64,000 bases of DNA from Bifidobacterium apri (GTDB taxonomy: Bacteria; Actinomycetota; Actinomycetes; Actinomycetales; Bifidobacteriaceae): the NCBI RefSeq assembly GCF_009299485.1, contig NZ_WBSO01000003.1, forward strand, positions 1-64,000, written 5' to 3'. Position numbers and translations under genes: made by a program. The notes under the pieces were generated by a model. The model was not told where the DNA came from, made no database searches, and was given only the letters and a program-made list of their open reading frames with translations. Every line of letters begins with the position of its first letter. Position 1 is the stretch's first letter. Below are positions 17,193-26,356 of this stretch, one piece after another.

Positions 17193-18074
17193 GTGCACGA
17201 ACCAAGCGAATACACCAAGCAAGTGCAGGCATCGGGGGAACCGCAGTTCCGCGACATCGGTGTCGGTCCCTGGGCGCAAGAGCATCCGGGCGAGCCGCGT
17301 CCGGATATCCCGGGATCGGCGAACTACGACCCGCGCTATGACACCGACCTGCTCGACCAAGGTGACCGCCGCAACGTCTTGGACCGCTACCGGTACTGGA
17401 CCGTGGAAGCGATCAGAACGGATCTTGATATGCACAGCCGGTACCCGTTCGAAATCGCCGTCGAAAACTGGACCCACGACTTCAATATCGGATCGGCAGT
17501 CCGCAGCGCCAACGCCTTCGGGGCAGCTCGCGTCCACATCGTCGGCCCCCACAAGTGGAATCGCAAAGGCGCGTTGATGACCGAACTGTACCAGCATGTG
17601 GACTATCATCCGTCCATCGCTGATCTCGCAACGTCCTGGAGATACCGTATTGCCGGTGAAATCGCCGCGGAACAAGCCCGTATCAATGCCCGCGAGAACC
17701 GCGCGGCGCTCGCGCACAGACCACTCACAGCCGGCGAACAACGTTCGCAAGAGCATTCGGCCCGTCGGCTCGAAACCCTCGCCGCGGCCAAAATCATCGC
17801 ACTTGATATCGTTCCCGGCGCCGTCCCGATCGAACGCTACCGGTTCCCGGAACGCTGTCTGCTGTTGTTCGGCGCGGAGGGGCCCGGCCTGTCCCAGGCG
17901 GCGCTCGACCGAGCGGACGATGTCGTGTATATTTCCCAGTTCGGTTCGGTCCGCTCAATCAATGCCGGCGCCGCAGCGGCCGTCGCCATGCACAGCTGGG
18001 TCGCCCAGCATGCGGTGATCGATGGGCCGGGCGCAGCGTCGGAAAGCGGCTCATCGGCGACGGTCCATCGCTAA
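17193..18074 (+). CDS. SpoU/TrmH family RNA 2'-O-methyltransferase
   Basis: 293 aa. The three SpoU motifs are present: NIGSAVRSANAFGA (motif 1, about residues 97-110), LLLFGAEGPGLS (motif 2) and QFGSVRSINAGAAAAVAMHSW (motif 3), forming the SPOUT knot that binds S-adenosylmethionine. Family members methylate ribose 2'-OH in tRNA or rRNA, and the target cannot be told. An N-terminal extension of about 85 residues and a charged insert (about 150-195, rich in Ala, Arg, Glu) are additions to the minimal domain. Start GTG 17193 follows a GGCAGG-like site. Confidence 0.85.
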   Translation: MHEPSEYTKQVQASGEPQFRDIGVGPWAQEHPGEPRPDIPGSANYDPRYDTDLLDQGDRRNVLDRYRYWTVEAIRTDLDMHSRYPFEIAVENWTHDFNIGSAVRSANAFGAARVHIVGPHKWNRKGALMTELYQHVDYHPSIADLATSWRYRIAGEIAAEQARINARENRAALAHRPLTAGEQRSQEHSARRLETLAAAKIIALDIVPGAVPIERYRFPERCLLLFGAEGPGLSQAALDRADDVVYISQFGSVRSINAGAAAAVAMHSWVAQHAVIDGPGAASESGSSATVHR

Positions 18075-18084
18075 ACCTTGACGA

Positions 18085-19143
18085 ATGATGATGCAGCACG
18101 ATACTTCCGCGCCAACCGCCGTCCCGTGGGATGGCGCTTTCGATGTCCGTGCCGCGGCGGCGTTGATGGAATCGCGCCAGCGCGCCGAGCGCCGGTACAC
18201 TCGGGCGACCGTAGCTGCGTTCATCTTGTTCACGATGGCGTTCGCGGTGCTGTTCACACCGTTCGTCTTACAACAACGGGAGTCGATGAAGCAATCCAGC
18301 GTTGCCGATGCCGCGTCCTCCCACGTCATGGGATGGCCATCCGGCAAGGCGGAGCGTATGTTCGCCCAAGCGCGGGCATACAACCGACGGTTGGCGGCAA
18401 GCGGCCAACCGGTGATCGGGGAAGCGTCCGACCCATTCAACTCGTCGGACACAACGTCACAAGGGTCGTCCCGAACATCCAACCGATCTTCCTCATCGCA
18501 CGAGGCTTGGCTTCGCGACGAGGAGTATCTTTCCTTGCTCAATGTCGGGCATGGCGTCATCGGTTCGATCCAGATCCCCAAAATCTCCGTGAATCTGCCG
18601 ATCTACCACGGTACGTCCGATGCGGTGCTGGACGATGGCGTCGGCCACTTGTACGGCACCAGCCTGCCGGTCGGCGGTGCCGGAACCCACAGCGTGCTCA
18701 CCGCCCACCGTGGGCTGTCCAACAAAACGCTGTTCACTCGGCTTGATGAATTGCAGGTAGGCGATCCCTTCTACATCAAAGTCATGAACGAGACTCTCGG
18801 TTACCGCGTGATCAGCATCACGACGATTGAACCGACGCAGATCAAGGATCTGACCATCCGCACAGGTGAAGACTTGGTGACACTGATGACCTGCACACCT
18901 TACGGCATCAACACGCATCGTTTGCTTGTGACCGGCAAGCGCGCGAATATTCCCAAAAGCATTCCCGAGCCTGCAGACGCGACGCAGGACATCAAACGGG
19001 CGAATCTCACCGCGCTCGCCGTCGCCGTGATGACACTGGTGTATGGGCTGCTGGCTTTGCGTTTTCGGCCGAGAGTTTATCCGGTACGGCATCGTCAACA
19101 GACTGCGACCGGTACGGCGCCTGCCGGGCATTCCGACCGATAG
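18085..19143 (+). CDS. Class C (pilin) sortase
   Basis: 352 aa. An N-terminal membrane helix (about 41-62) is followed by an extracellular sortase domain (about 155-290) and a C-terminal helix (about 307-327), the two-anchor layout of class C sortases. Catalytic residues are His208 (LTAHRG), Cys270 (TLMTCTPYG) and Arg279 (NTHRLLVTGKR). Such enzymes polymerise pilins through their LPxTG-type signals. The region before the domain (about 64-150) is Ser- and Asp-rich and should hold the flexible lid, but a canonical DPW/DPF lid is not obvious apart from DPF at about 117. Two LPxxG proteins follow downstream. No clear ribosome site is seen. ATG 18088 and 18091 are alternative starts. Confidence 0.9.
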   Translation: MMMQHDTSAPTAVPWDGAFDVRAAAALMESRQRAERRYTRATVAAFILFTMAFAVLFTPFVLQQRESMKQSSVADAASSHVMGWPSGKAERMFAQARAYNRRLAASGQPVIGEASDPFNSSDTTSQGSSRTSNRSSSSHEAWLRDEEYLSLLNVGHGVIGSIQIPKISVNLPIYHGTSDAVLDDGVGHLYGTSLPVGGAGTHSVLTAHRGLSNKTLFTRLDELQVGDPFYIKVMNETLGYRVISITTIEPTQIKDLTIRTGEDLVTLMTCTPYGINTHRLLVTGKRANIPKSIPEPADATQDIKRANLTALAVAVMTLVYGLLALRFRPRVYPVRHRQQTATGTAPAGHSDR

Positions 19144-19517
19144 CGCGGCACCGCGCCGCCGTCTGGCGAGTGTGGTCCGCCGTCCGGGTCGCCGAACCGG
19201 CTGCGCCCGCACCGGCATGTCGTGCAGCCTGTCGTACTTGGCCCCGTCGGACGCGTACACCTTGTCGTACGCCATGCCCTGATTCCTTGCGAATCCACGG
19301 TGTAGCGCTGTTCGCTGGAACCCGCGCATCTGCTGTGTGCGTAGGAGGCATATCCGGGGGTATCCATGTGATTGATGAGTTGGCATCGTTCGTTTATGTG
19401 GCGTTCGCTTGGCGGACTGTTGATACAGGTATAATGAAGATTGTAAGAAGACATTGCGCTCTCCCAACGAGGGGGGAACGCTGGGGTGGAAACGGGTCCG
19501 GTGAAGGAGCGGACGAT
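19144..19517. other. Pilus promoter region, no gene
   Basis: The 374 bases between the sortase and the first pilin gene hold no convincing gene. A consensus -10 (TATAAT, 19430-19435) lies 82 bases before the pilin start, and the leader carries a G6 tract near 19471 in a possible hairpin with the CTCTCCC just upstream. The frame of the pilin gene is open through the whole region, but its product there is Arg/Pro-rich and not protein-like. Confidence 0.6.
19430..19435 (+). promoter_or_regulatory. Consensus -10 box before the pilin genes
   Basis: TATAAT is a perfect -10 hexamer. The -35 is weak (TTGGCG at 19409-19414 with a 15-base spacer). It would give a leader of about 75 bases to the pilin gene at 19518. 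Confidence 0.5.
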
Positions 19518-22490
19518 ATGATCGGCATTGAACGGTACAGGCAACGCAAGCGCAGCGCGGCAAGCATGGAGCGGGCCGCGTGCTCGACCTTGCGTGCTGC
19601 CGTCGCTGCCGTTGCCGCGTGGGCTATCGCCATCGCCGTCGTTTGCACCGCAGGTCTGCTCAATGCCGACGGATCCGCCCAAGCCGCCGCCCTGACCGCC
19701 ATCGACCCGTCGAACACCATAGAGCCCGCGGGCAGTCAATTGGATTTGTTCAACTACCGTTTCACCAGTTCCTTCAGCACAGGGTTCGACTATCAGACGG
19801 GCTACGCCAATTCCGGTATCAACAGGAACCATGCGCTGAAATTCAGCGACGGCGAGCAGCAGACCATGCAATCCTTCAACCGACGCACATCCGACGGCGC
19901 CTTGACCCAGGGGATCGTACAGTCGAAGCTTGGCAGCGACGGTGCACCTGCTTTGTCGTCTGCTGTCACGGGCAGCAGCGAATCGCTGGGGTACCTGTTC
20001 AACACCGACTACTCCACCAACAAATATGCGTATTCCAGTGTCGGCGGCCTGTTCCAGATGGATTCGACCGGCAGATACTCATACGACAGCAGCAAGAATT
20101 TCGCATCGCTGATCGCCGACGACAGCACATTCGACCCGAACAAGGATGCCGACGGCGGCAATCAGGTCTCCCTGTACACAGCACCTTGCACGGATTCTGT
20201 ATACGGCGGCCAGTTCCTGCCGTTCAATGCCGAAAGCGCATTGCCGTCCTCATCGTCGGGCGGATGCACGGTCGACATTCACACCAAAGGTGCGAACACC
20301 AAGCAGAAAATCCGCCATTGGTTCGGCATGCATCTCAATATCGACTTCACCCAGCCCGACCATGGCACCGTATTGTCTGCCGACGGCATCTACCGTCCGA
20401 TGACCTTCACGTTCTCCGGCAACGATGACGTGTGGGTGTTCTTCGACGGCCATCTGGTCGGCGATTTGGGCGGTATCCATACCGCGGCAGGCACAACCAT
20501 TGATTTCTCTTCCGGCAAGGTGGAAGTCACGGCGAGGATCGGAACGCCGAATGCACAGACCGTGTCATCGACCATCAGCAGTATGGTCGGCTTGACGGCA
20601 CCCGAATATGACAGCAATGGCCTGATGACGAACCGGAACAACGCATGGGATGCCGAACAGACGGACACCTTCGCGGCAGGCAGCCGGCACACGTTGGATT
20701 TGTTCTATCTCAACCGCGGCGGCAGGGAATCAAGCCTGAAACTGTCCTCGAACATCATGTCTTCGAGCAGACAGTTCGTGGCGCATAAAACCCTGAAACG
20801 AGGATCGTCTGACACGATTCAGCCGTTGCATGCCGGAGAGTTCACCTTCCGCCTGACCGGCTGGTACGGCAATTGGGACGCGGAATCCGGCACGACCATC
20901 GACGCATCCGCACCCTTGATGCCGACGACCGGTTTCGAGAACGCGAACCCCACCACCGTCACGTGCGACAGCGCTGCCGGAACGTGCGCCGCCAACCAGA
21001 CCAACACCATCGACGGCATGGTGATTTTCGGTGATGCACAGTTCGACGCGGCGGCCGTCCACCGCACGTACCGCTACAGCATTCAGGAATTGCCGGTTTT
21101 CGACGGCAAGACCGTCGAAGACGATGACAGTGCAACGCCCGGATTCCAGCACGATGGCATCACGTATGATCTGGACACGCGGTATTTCACGGCGAGTGTG
21201 GATTATCGCGACTATAACTCACAGGATTTGACGCTGCGGATCGTCATGTGCGACAAGACATGGAAACCGCTCGAACAGCAAAGCGGCGCCATCAATATCG
21301 TCAACTATTCCAGTCCGTCGGTCACCTCAACGCCATTATCTGCTCGTCTCATCCTTGATAACCGCAAATGGCGCACCGGGGACCGTTTCCTGTTTTCCAT
21401 CAACGGTTCCGGCACCACAACCGTTGACGGACAGACCTACCAAGTCGAAGCTCCGTTGCCGTCGAATGCGGTCCGGGCGGCGGACGGTGTCGGTCGCTTC
21501 TCCATCGGTACAGGCGGCACCGGCGACATCGAACCGTGCACGGCCGCGATGAACGGCACGCAGAACTTCTGCGACTTTACATTCGGCAGCATCGCGTTCA
21601 GCACGCCGGGCACATACACGTATACCGTCGCCCAGGCGTGGGAGAACGGCGTCAGCGTGCCGGAAAGCGGTGTGACAAGCGCCAACGGCATCACCTATTC
21701 AGATGCCGCGTATACCGTCACGTACCAGGTCAGCGAAACCAGTGCGGGCACCTTGGAGGTGTCTGCCCCCGCCATCACCGTCGCTCCCGGGGCCAGCGGC
21801 GATGCAGCCGCAGACGACCGGCTCGTATGGACCAACCGGTATGTCCCGACTCTGTCCGGTGATACGGCGATCGGTGTGAAATCTACGATTGTTGGCCGGC
21901 CATGGCAGTCGTCTGATACCTTCACCTACACGTTGACCGCACTGGATGGCGCGCCGTTGCCTGCAGGCACGCCTGCGGGAGCGACATCCGCCACCATCAC
22001 CATCGACAATGCAAGCCGAAGCCATCAGGCCGTGTTCCCCGACATCGCCTTCCCGGCCGCAGGGGAATACCACTATACGCTGACGCAAAACGATGCAGGC
22101 ATGCATACGGGTCTGCTCCATTCCGCCGCTGTATTCCACGTGACGGTCACTGTCGCCGACGACGGGGATGGCACATTGCAGGCGACGATGAAACTTTCAC
22201 GCACCACCGATGACGAGGGGGATGCGATCGCACAAGATGAACAGGAGATATCAGGCACTGTCGCCGACTTCTCCAACCGGTTCCTGCGCGTCGCCGCCCT
22301 TCCGGCCGCCGGTGGGCGTGGACAGGCGCAGATGGCGGGTGCTGTCATGCGCGTGGCGGCGGCGCTTGCCGGCGGCGCTGTCATGGTCTGCGCAGTATCC
22401 GCGATACGCCGAAGACGCTCGCGCACCGATAGGCCGCCCGGCGATCCGGACGGATTATCGGAATCGTTGTACGAGAGAGACCACCACTAG
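19518..22490 (+). CDS. Large LPxxG-anchored pilus protein (probable tip or ancillary pilin)
   Basis: 990 aa, secreted and wall- or pilus-linked. A long signal peptide (Arg-rich start, hydrophobic about 24-46) leads to a domain with DDVWVFFDGHLVGDLGG (about residue 300), the fibro-slime/PA14-like signature, then Ig-like pilin domains. The segment around 790-905 (TFTYTLTALDG, FPAAGEYHYTL, FHVTVTV) matches the FctA/Spy0128 isopeptide-linkage domain, and a similar module precedes it. The sorting signal is LPAAG (928-932), a variant of LPxTG, followed by a hydrophobic span and RRRRSR. The Arg-rich tail is longer than usual (about 28 residues). AAGGAG lies 9 bases before the ATG. The position between sortase and backbone pilin suggests an adhesive minor subunit. 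The ligand is unknown. Confidence 0.85.
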   Translation: MIGIERYRQRKRSAASMERAACSTLRAAVAAVAAWAIAIAVVCTAGLLNADGSAQAAALTAIDPSNTIEPAGSQLDLFNYRFTSSFSTGFDYQTGYANSGINRNHALKFSDGEQQTMQSFNRRTSDGALTQGIVQSKLGSDGAPALSSAVTGSSESLGYLFNTDYSTNKYAYSSVGGLFQMDSTGRYSYDSSKNFASLIADDSTFDPNKDADGGNQVSLYTAPCTDSVYGGQFLPFNAESALPSSSSGGCTVDIHTKGANTKQKIRHWFGMHLNIDFTQPDHGTVLSADGIYRPMTFTFSGNDDVWVFFDGHLVGDLGGIHTAAGTTIDFSSGKVEVTARIGTPNAQTVSSTISSMVGLTAPEYDSNGLMTNRNNAWDAEQTDTFAAGSRHTLDLFYLNRGGRESSLKLSSNIMSSSRQFVAHKTLKRGSSDTIQPLHAGEFTFRLTGWYGNWDAESGTTIDASAPLMPTTGFENANPTTVTCDSAAGTCAANQTNTIDGMVIFGDAQFDAAAVHRTYRYSIQELPVFDGKTVEDDDSATPGFQHDGITYDLDTRYFTASVDYRDYNSQDLTLRIVMCDKTWKPLEQQSGAINIVNYSSPSVTSTPLSARLILDNRKWRTGDRFLFSINGSGTTTVDGQTYQVEAPLPSNAVRAADGVGRFSIGTGGTGDIEPCTAAMNGTQNFCDFTFGSIAFSTPGTYTYTVAQAWENGVSVPESGVTSANGITYSDAAYTVTYQVSETSAGTLEVSAPAITVAPGASGDAAADDRLVWTNRYVPTLSGDTAIGVKSTIVGRPWQSSDTFTYTLTALDGAPLPAGTPAGATSATITIDNASRSHQAVFPDIAFPAAGEYHYTLTQNDAGMHTGLLHSAAVFHVTVTVADDGDGTLQATMKLSRTTDDEGDAIAQDEQEISGTVADFSNRFLRVAALPAAGGRGQAQMAGAVMRVAAALAGGAVMVCAVSAIRRRRSRTDRPPGDPDGLSESLYERDHH

Positions 22491-22504
22491 GGAAAGGAAA
22501 TATC

Positions 22505-24268
22505 ATGTTCAGCATGAAACGACTGCTGTCCGCCACCGCTGCGGCAGCCATCGCTGTAGCCGGATTGGCCATCGGCGCCGCGCCTGCAAACGCGCAGGGC
22601 ACGGTAGCCACGGATGAGGCGCAGTTCATGTTCACGGCGAGCGCGAAGAACCGTCTCGACGGGCACAAGCTCGAATATGTGAAAATCGGCGATTACATCC
22701 AATACGGCACCACCCAAGGCGGTACCGCGTATGGTGTGCGCGTCAATTCGGCATTGATGACCAAATCGCCGAATCTCATCACCGCGGCGTTGAACGACGC
22801 CTTGAAGGATTCCACGATTACGCAGCAGGTTCCCTCCGATGTGGACGATCCGCTCGCCTGGGCGTTGTCGAAGGGGATGCTCGACCGTGAAGGCGACGCC
22901 CCATGGGATGGCGTCACCCGCCAGTTCGCCACGTACCTGGTCAATCACATGAGCGATCTGCCCACTGCGGGAACCGCGACGTTGATGAACGCCACCGCAC
23001 AAGGGTCATCGAATTCGTACGGCGCATACGTCAAGTTGCCGGCAGGCATCTATCTGTTCCGCGATGTGACCAGCCCCGTGGTCGAAGATTCCAGCAACGC
23101 GGTCCCCATGATCATCGCCTCGGGCACGATTGACAGCAATCATCATCTGACGAATATCACATCCGAAGCGCTCATTGAAATGAAGAACTACTCCACCGAG
23201 ATGTCCTTCGGCGTGACTAGTGATACGAAGATTGACAGTACTGGTCGTACCGCGTCACGTGGCGAAACGCTCACCTACACGATGAACGGCTACGTGCCCA
23301 AGACCGATGAAGTCACCGACAACAACCTCGACTATGTCAACACCCCGCAGAAGGGTCTGAAGGTCGACCTGTCCAGCATCAAAGTCACCATCGTCGACAA
23401 AGACGGCAAGGCTGTAACCGCGGATGACGGCTCCGCGCTGATTTCGGCATCGGATTACCGTGTGCTGCCTTCAGACGGCCCGAATGTCACCACCGAGGGC
23501 GGCAAGAAATGGTTCACCGCCGACGGCACGGGCGACTCTTCCACCGGCATGACCGGTCACACCATCACCGTGCGGTTCACCAAAGATACGCTCGCCAAGT
23601 GGCAGAACTACATCGGCAGCGGGTATTCCATGCAGGTGTCGTACGATGCCTTGGTCACCGACGATGCCGGCAGCCAGGTGGACAACGAGTTCTATATGAG
23701 CACGCTGCCCGACAAGAAGAATTATGCGCATAGCGTGCTCGCCACGCTGACCTTCAAGAAGGTCGATGCCGCCGGTAAACCGCTTGCAGGCGCACGGTTC
23801 AAGATCGAATCCGCCGATCCGGACCAGTTGGTGCTGCCTTCCGGCTACGTCAACGCGAACACGAACCGTGACGCTTCATGCGGCAATGATGAGGCGATTT
23901 CCAATGCCGATGGCTGGGTGACCTTCGACGGTCTGGCCCAGAACCCGGATGTGGCCTACAAGATCACCGAGGTGTCCGCCCCGAGCGGGTATATCACCTT
24001 GGGGTTGAGCTTCACCGTCACCATCAGCAATCAGGGCGAGAAGGTCGTGTTCGGCGACTCTGTGGCATCTGACCCGTATGGTCTGGTCACCGCGACTGCC
24101 GTGGACACCAATGGCAGCAATTCGCTGACTGTCGAGAATGTGCACAGCATCGCGCAGCTGCCGCTCACCGGTGGCGCCGGCATCGCCTTCATGATCGTCA
24201 TCGCGGCGCTGCTCGGCACCGCGGGCGTCATCGTGGTTGTGCGTTCGCGCCGAAACACGACGGTGTGA
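22505..24268 (+). CDS. Backbone pilin, LPxTG-anchored
   Basis: 587 aa, the size of bifidobacterial FimA/FimP-type major pilins. Signal peptide about 1-31 (cut near ANA-QG). The middle contains the family's isopeptide-forming beta domains. LTFKKVDAAGKPLAGARFKI starts a Cna_B-like domain near residue 415, and YKITEVSAPSGY is the E-box whose Glu helps form the internal Lys-Asn bond. The sorting signal is LPLTG (552-556), then a hydrophobic helix and RSRRNTTV. A canonical YPKN pilin motif was not found, so the polymerising lysine is unassigned. GGAAAGGAAA precedes the ATG. The gap to the upstream pilin gene is 14 bases, so the two are cotranscribed. Confidence 0.9.
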   Translation: MFSMKRLLSATAAAAIAVAGLAIGAAPANAQGTVATDEAQFMFTASAKNRLDGHKLEYVKIGDYIQYGTTQGGTAYGVRVNSALMTKSPNLITAALNDALKDSTITQQVPSDVDDPLAWALSKGMLDREGDAPWDGVTRQFATYLVNHMSDLPTAGTATLMNATAQGSSNSYGAYVKLPAGIYLFRDVTSPVVEDSSNAVPMIIASGTIDSNHHLTNITSEALIEMKNYSTEMSFGVTSDTKIDSTGRTASRGETLTYTMNGYVPKTDEVTDNNLDYVNTPQKGLKVDLSSIKVTIVDKDGKAVTADDGSALISASDYRVLPSDGPNVTTEGGKKWFTADGTGDSSTGMTGHTITVRFTKDTLAKWQNYIGSGYSMQVSYDALVTDDAGSQVDNEFYMSTLPDKKNYAHSVLATLTFKKVDAAGKPLAGARFKIESADPDQLVLPSGYVNANTNRDASCGNDEAISNADGWVTFDGLAQNPDVAYKITEVSAPSGYITLGLSFTVTISNQGEKVVFGDSVASDPYGLVTATAVDTNGSNSLTVENVHSIAQLPLTGGAGIAFMIVIAALLGTAGVIVVVRSRRNTTV

Positions 24269-24363
24269 TTGTGCGGTGTGATGGCACGTTGTGATTGTGC
24301 GTTGTGATCGCATGCCGGTGTACCCGACTGCAGATTGAACGTCCGCACAGCGCAGCGCCACTC

Positions 24364-24408
24364 AGGGCCTTGTGCCAGAACCAGCGTATGGTTTCGGCAC
24401 AAGGCCCT
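24364..24408 (+). terminator. Terminator after the pilin genes
   Basis: A 13-bp stem pairs AGGGCCTTGTGCC (24364-24376) with 24396-24408. It ends the pilus unit before gatC. The T-run is weak. Confidence 0.7.
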
Positions 24409-24495
24409 TGACGTATAGGACGAGTGGCGTCTCGCAGCTGATTCAGCGAGGGTTTCCTGCATCGCCGCATGCGCCGGTACGTCACACTCGGCTCA

Positions 24496-24501
24496 TATAG
24501 T
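24496..24501 (+). promoter_or_regulatory. -10 box, leaderless start of gatCAB
   Basis: TATAGT ends 7 bases before the gatC ATG at 24509. Confidence 0.5.
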
Positions 24502-24508
24502 GGAGTGC

Positions 24509-24802
24509 ATGGCAACATTCACACGTGAAGAAATCGAGCATCTGGCCGACTTGGCCAGAATCGCCCTGACGGATGAGGAAATCACCCGCATGCAGAGCGA
24601 ACTCAACGCTGTCGCCGACGCGATTGACGAAGTCCAGAAAGTGGCGACGGACGATGTCCAGCCGACCGCCAACCCGGTCCCGCTCGAGGCGTACCTGCGC
24701 CCCGATGTCGCAGTGACCCCGCTGACGCAGGAGGAGGCGCTCGCCGGCGCCCCCGCGACTGATCAAGGCATGTTCGTTGCCCCGCAGATCCTGGGAGAGT
24801 GA
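24509..24802 (+). CDS. gatC: Asp/Glu-tRNA amidotransferase subunit C
   Basis: 97 aa, the normal GatC length. The N-terminus [21 protein letters not shown] is the conserved helix pair (HLADLARI), and the C-terminus has RPD and Q-rich linker features. GatC tethers GatA and GatB in the enzyme that converts misacylated Glu-tRNA(Gln) or Asp-tRNA(Asn) to the amide form. The ATG at 24509 was preferred to the GTG at 24500 because it lies 7 bases after TATAGT. Its TGA overlaps the gatA start. Confidence 0.93.
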   Translation: MATFTREEIEHLADLARIALTDEEITRMQSELNAVADAIDEVQKVATDDVQPTANPVPLEAYLRPDVAVTPLTQEEALAGAPATDQGMFVAPQILGE

Positions 24803-26337
24803 TGATGAGCAACGCCACTGAACTCGTGAAACTGTCCGCCGCACACATGGCGGAAAAAATCCGTTCCAAAGAAGTTTCCAGCCGTGAGCTGACCCAAGCG
24901 CACCTCGATGTCATCGAAGCCGCTGAGCCGACAATCAATGCGTTCCTGCACGTCTCCGGCGAGGAGGCGCTCGCTCAAGCCGACGCCTTTGACAAGAAGC
25001 TCGCCGCGGGCGATACGGAAGGCCTGCCGGAGCTCGCCGGCGTGCCGATTGCGATCAAGGACATGATCGTCACCAAGGGCATCCCCACCACGGCGGCTTC
25101 GAAGATCCTCGAAGGATGGGTTCCGCCGTACGATGCGACCGTCATCGAGAAGATCAAGGCGGCCGGTATGCCGATTCTCGGCAAGACCAACCTTGATGAG
25201 TTCGCGCAGGGTTCTTCGACCGAGCACTCCGCGTTCGGCAACACTCACAACCCGTGGGATACGACCCGCGTGCCGGGCGGTTCCGGCGGCGGTTCCGCAT
25301 CTGCGGTCGGTTCGTATGAAGCTCCGCTTGCACTCGGCACCGATACTGGCGGTTCCATCCGCCAGCCGGGCGCATTCACCGGCACGGTGGGTGTCAAGCC
25401 TACGTACGGCGGTGTGAGCCGGTATGGCGCGATCGCCATGGCGTCCTCGCTCGACCAGATCGGTCCTTGCGGACGTACCGTGCTGGACACGGCACTGCTC
25501 CACGAGGTCATCGGCGGTAACGACCGTCGTGATTCCACGTCCATCCCCGCCCCGGTCCCGCCGGTCGCCGCTGCGGCCCGTGAAGGCCTGAAGCGTGACC
25601 TCAAGGGCGTACGCGTCGGCCTGATCAAGGAAATCGGCGGTGACGGCTTCGAATCCGGTGTTGCCGCCCGGTTCAACGAGGCGGTCAAGCTGCTGGAGTC
25701 CATGGGCGCTGAAGTCAAGGAAGTCAGCCTGCCGCATCTGCCGTATTCGTTGGGCGCATACTACATCATCATGCCGTCCGAAGTCAGCTCCAACCTGGCG
25801 CGCTACGACGGTATGCGGTACGGTCTGCGCGTGATGCCGCCTGAAGGCGTGCCGCAGACTTCCGCCAATATGATGGCCTACACGCGTGAAGCCGGGTTCG
25901 GCGACGAAGTCAAGCGTCGTATCATCCTCGGCACGTACGCGCTGTCCGCCGGCTACTACGACGCCTGGTACGGTTCCGCGCAGAAGGTGCGCACTTTGGT
26001 GATCGAGGATTTCAACAAGGCCTTCGAACAGGTCGACGTGCTGGTGTCCCCAACCGCTCCGAGCACCGCGTTCCACTTCGGCGAGAAGACCAGCGACCCG
26101 CTGTCCATGTATCTGGGCGACGTGGCGACGATTCCTGCGAACATGGCTGGCGTGCCCGCCATGTCCATCCCGTGCGGCCTGTCGGACAACGGCATGCCGG
26201 TCGGCTTCCAGTTCTTTGCGCCGCAGCGTCACGACGAGGCCATGTACAAGCCCGCCGCAGCGCTTGAAGCGGCTTTGGAAGAGCAGTGGGGCGGCAATAT
26301 CCTCACGAAGATGGCCACGCCGTGGCTGAACGCCTGA
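24802..26337 (+). CDS. gatA: Asp/Glu-tRNA amidotransferase subunit A
   Basis: 511 aa. This is the amidase-signature subunit that releases ammonia from glutamine. The catalytic Lys lies in GVPIAIKDM (about residue 80), and the Ser-cisSer pair in [19 protein letters not shown] followed by [11 protein letters not shown] (about 155-182). The start overlaps the gatC stop as TGATG, with GGGAGAG upstream. The ATG 3 bases further is equally possible. Translational coupling within gatCAB is likely. Confidence 0.96.
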   Translation: MMSNATELVKLSAAHMAEKIRSKEVSSRELTQAHLDVIEAAEPTINAFLHVSGEEALAQADAFDKKLAAGDTEGLPELAGVPIAIKDMIVTKGIPTTAASKILEGWVPPYDATVIEKIKAAGMPILGKTNLDEFAQGSSTEHSAFGNTHNPWDTTRVPGGSGGGSASAVGSYEAPLALGTDTGGSIRQPGAFTGTVGVKPTYGGVSRYGAIAMASSLDQIGPCGRTVLDTALLHEVIGGNDRRDSTSIPAPVPPVAAAAREGLKRDLKGVRVGLIKEIGGDGFESGVAARFNEAVKLLESMGAEVKEVSLPHLPYSLGAYYIIMPSEVSSNLARYDGMRYGLRVMPPEGVPQTSANMMAYTREAGFGDEVKRRIILGTYALSAGYYDAWYGSAQKVRTLVIEDFNKAFEQVDVLVSPTAPSTAFHFGEKTSDPLSMYLGDVATIPANMAGVPAMSIPCGLSDNGMPVGFQFFAPQRHDEAMYKPAAALEAALEEQWGGNILTKMATPWLNA

Positions 26338-26356
26338 AACCGGAGGACGAAGACAA

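Noticed and set aside
19170-19517. N-terminal extension of the large pilin, since the frame is open from 19170
   Set aside because: The extra residues are Arg/Pro-rich without a signal, a TATAAT box lies inside, and AAGGAG precedes the ATG at 19518, which starts a good signal peptide.
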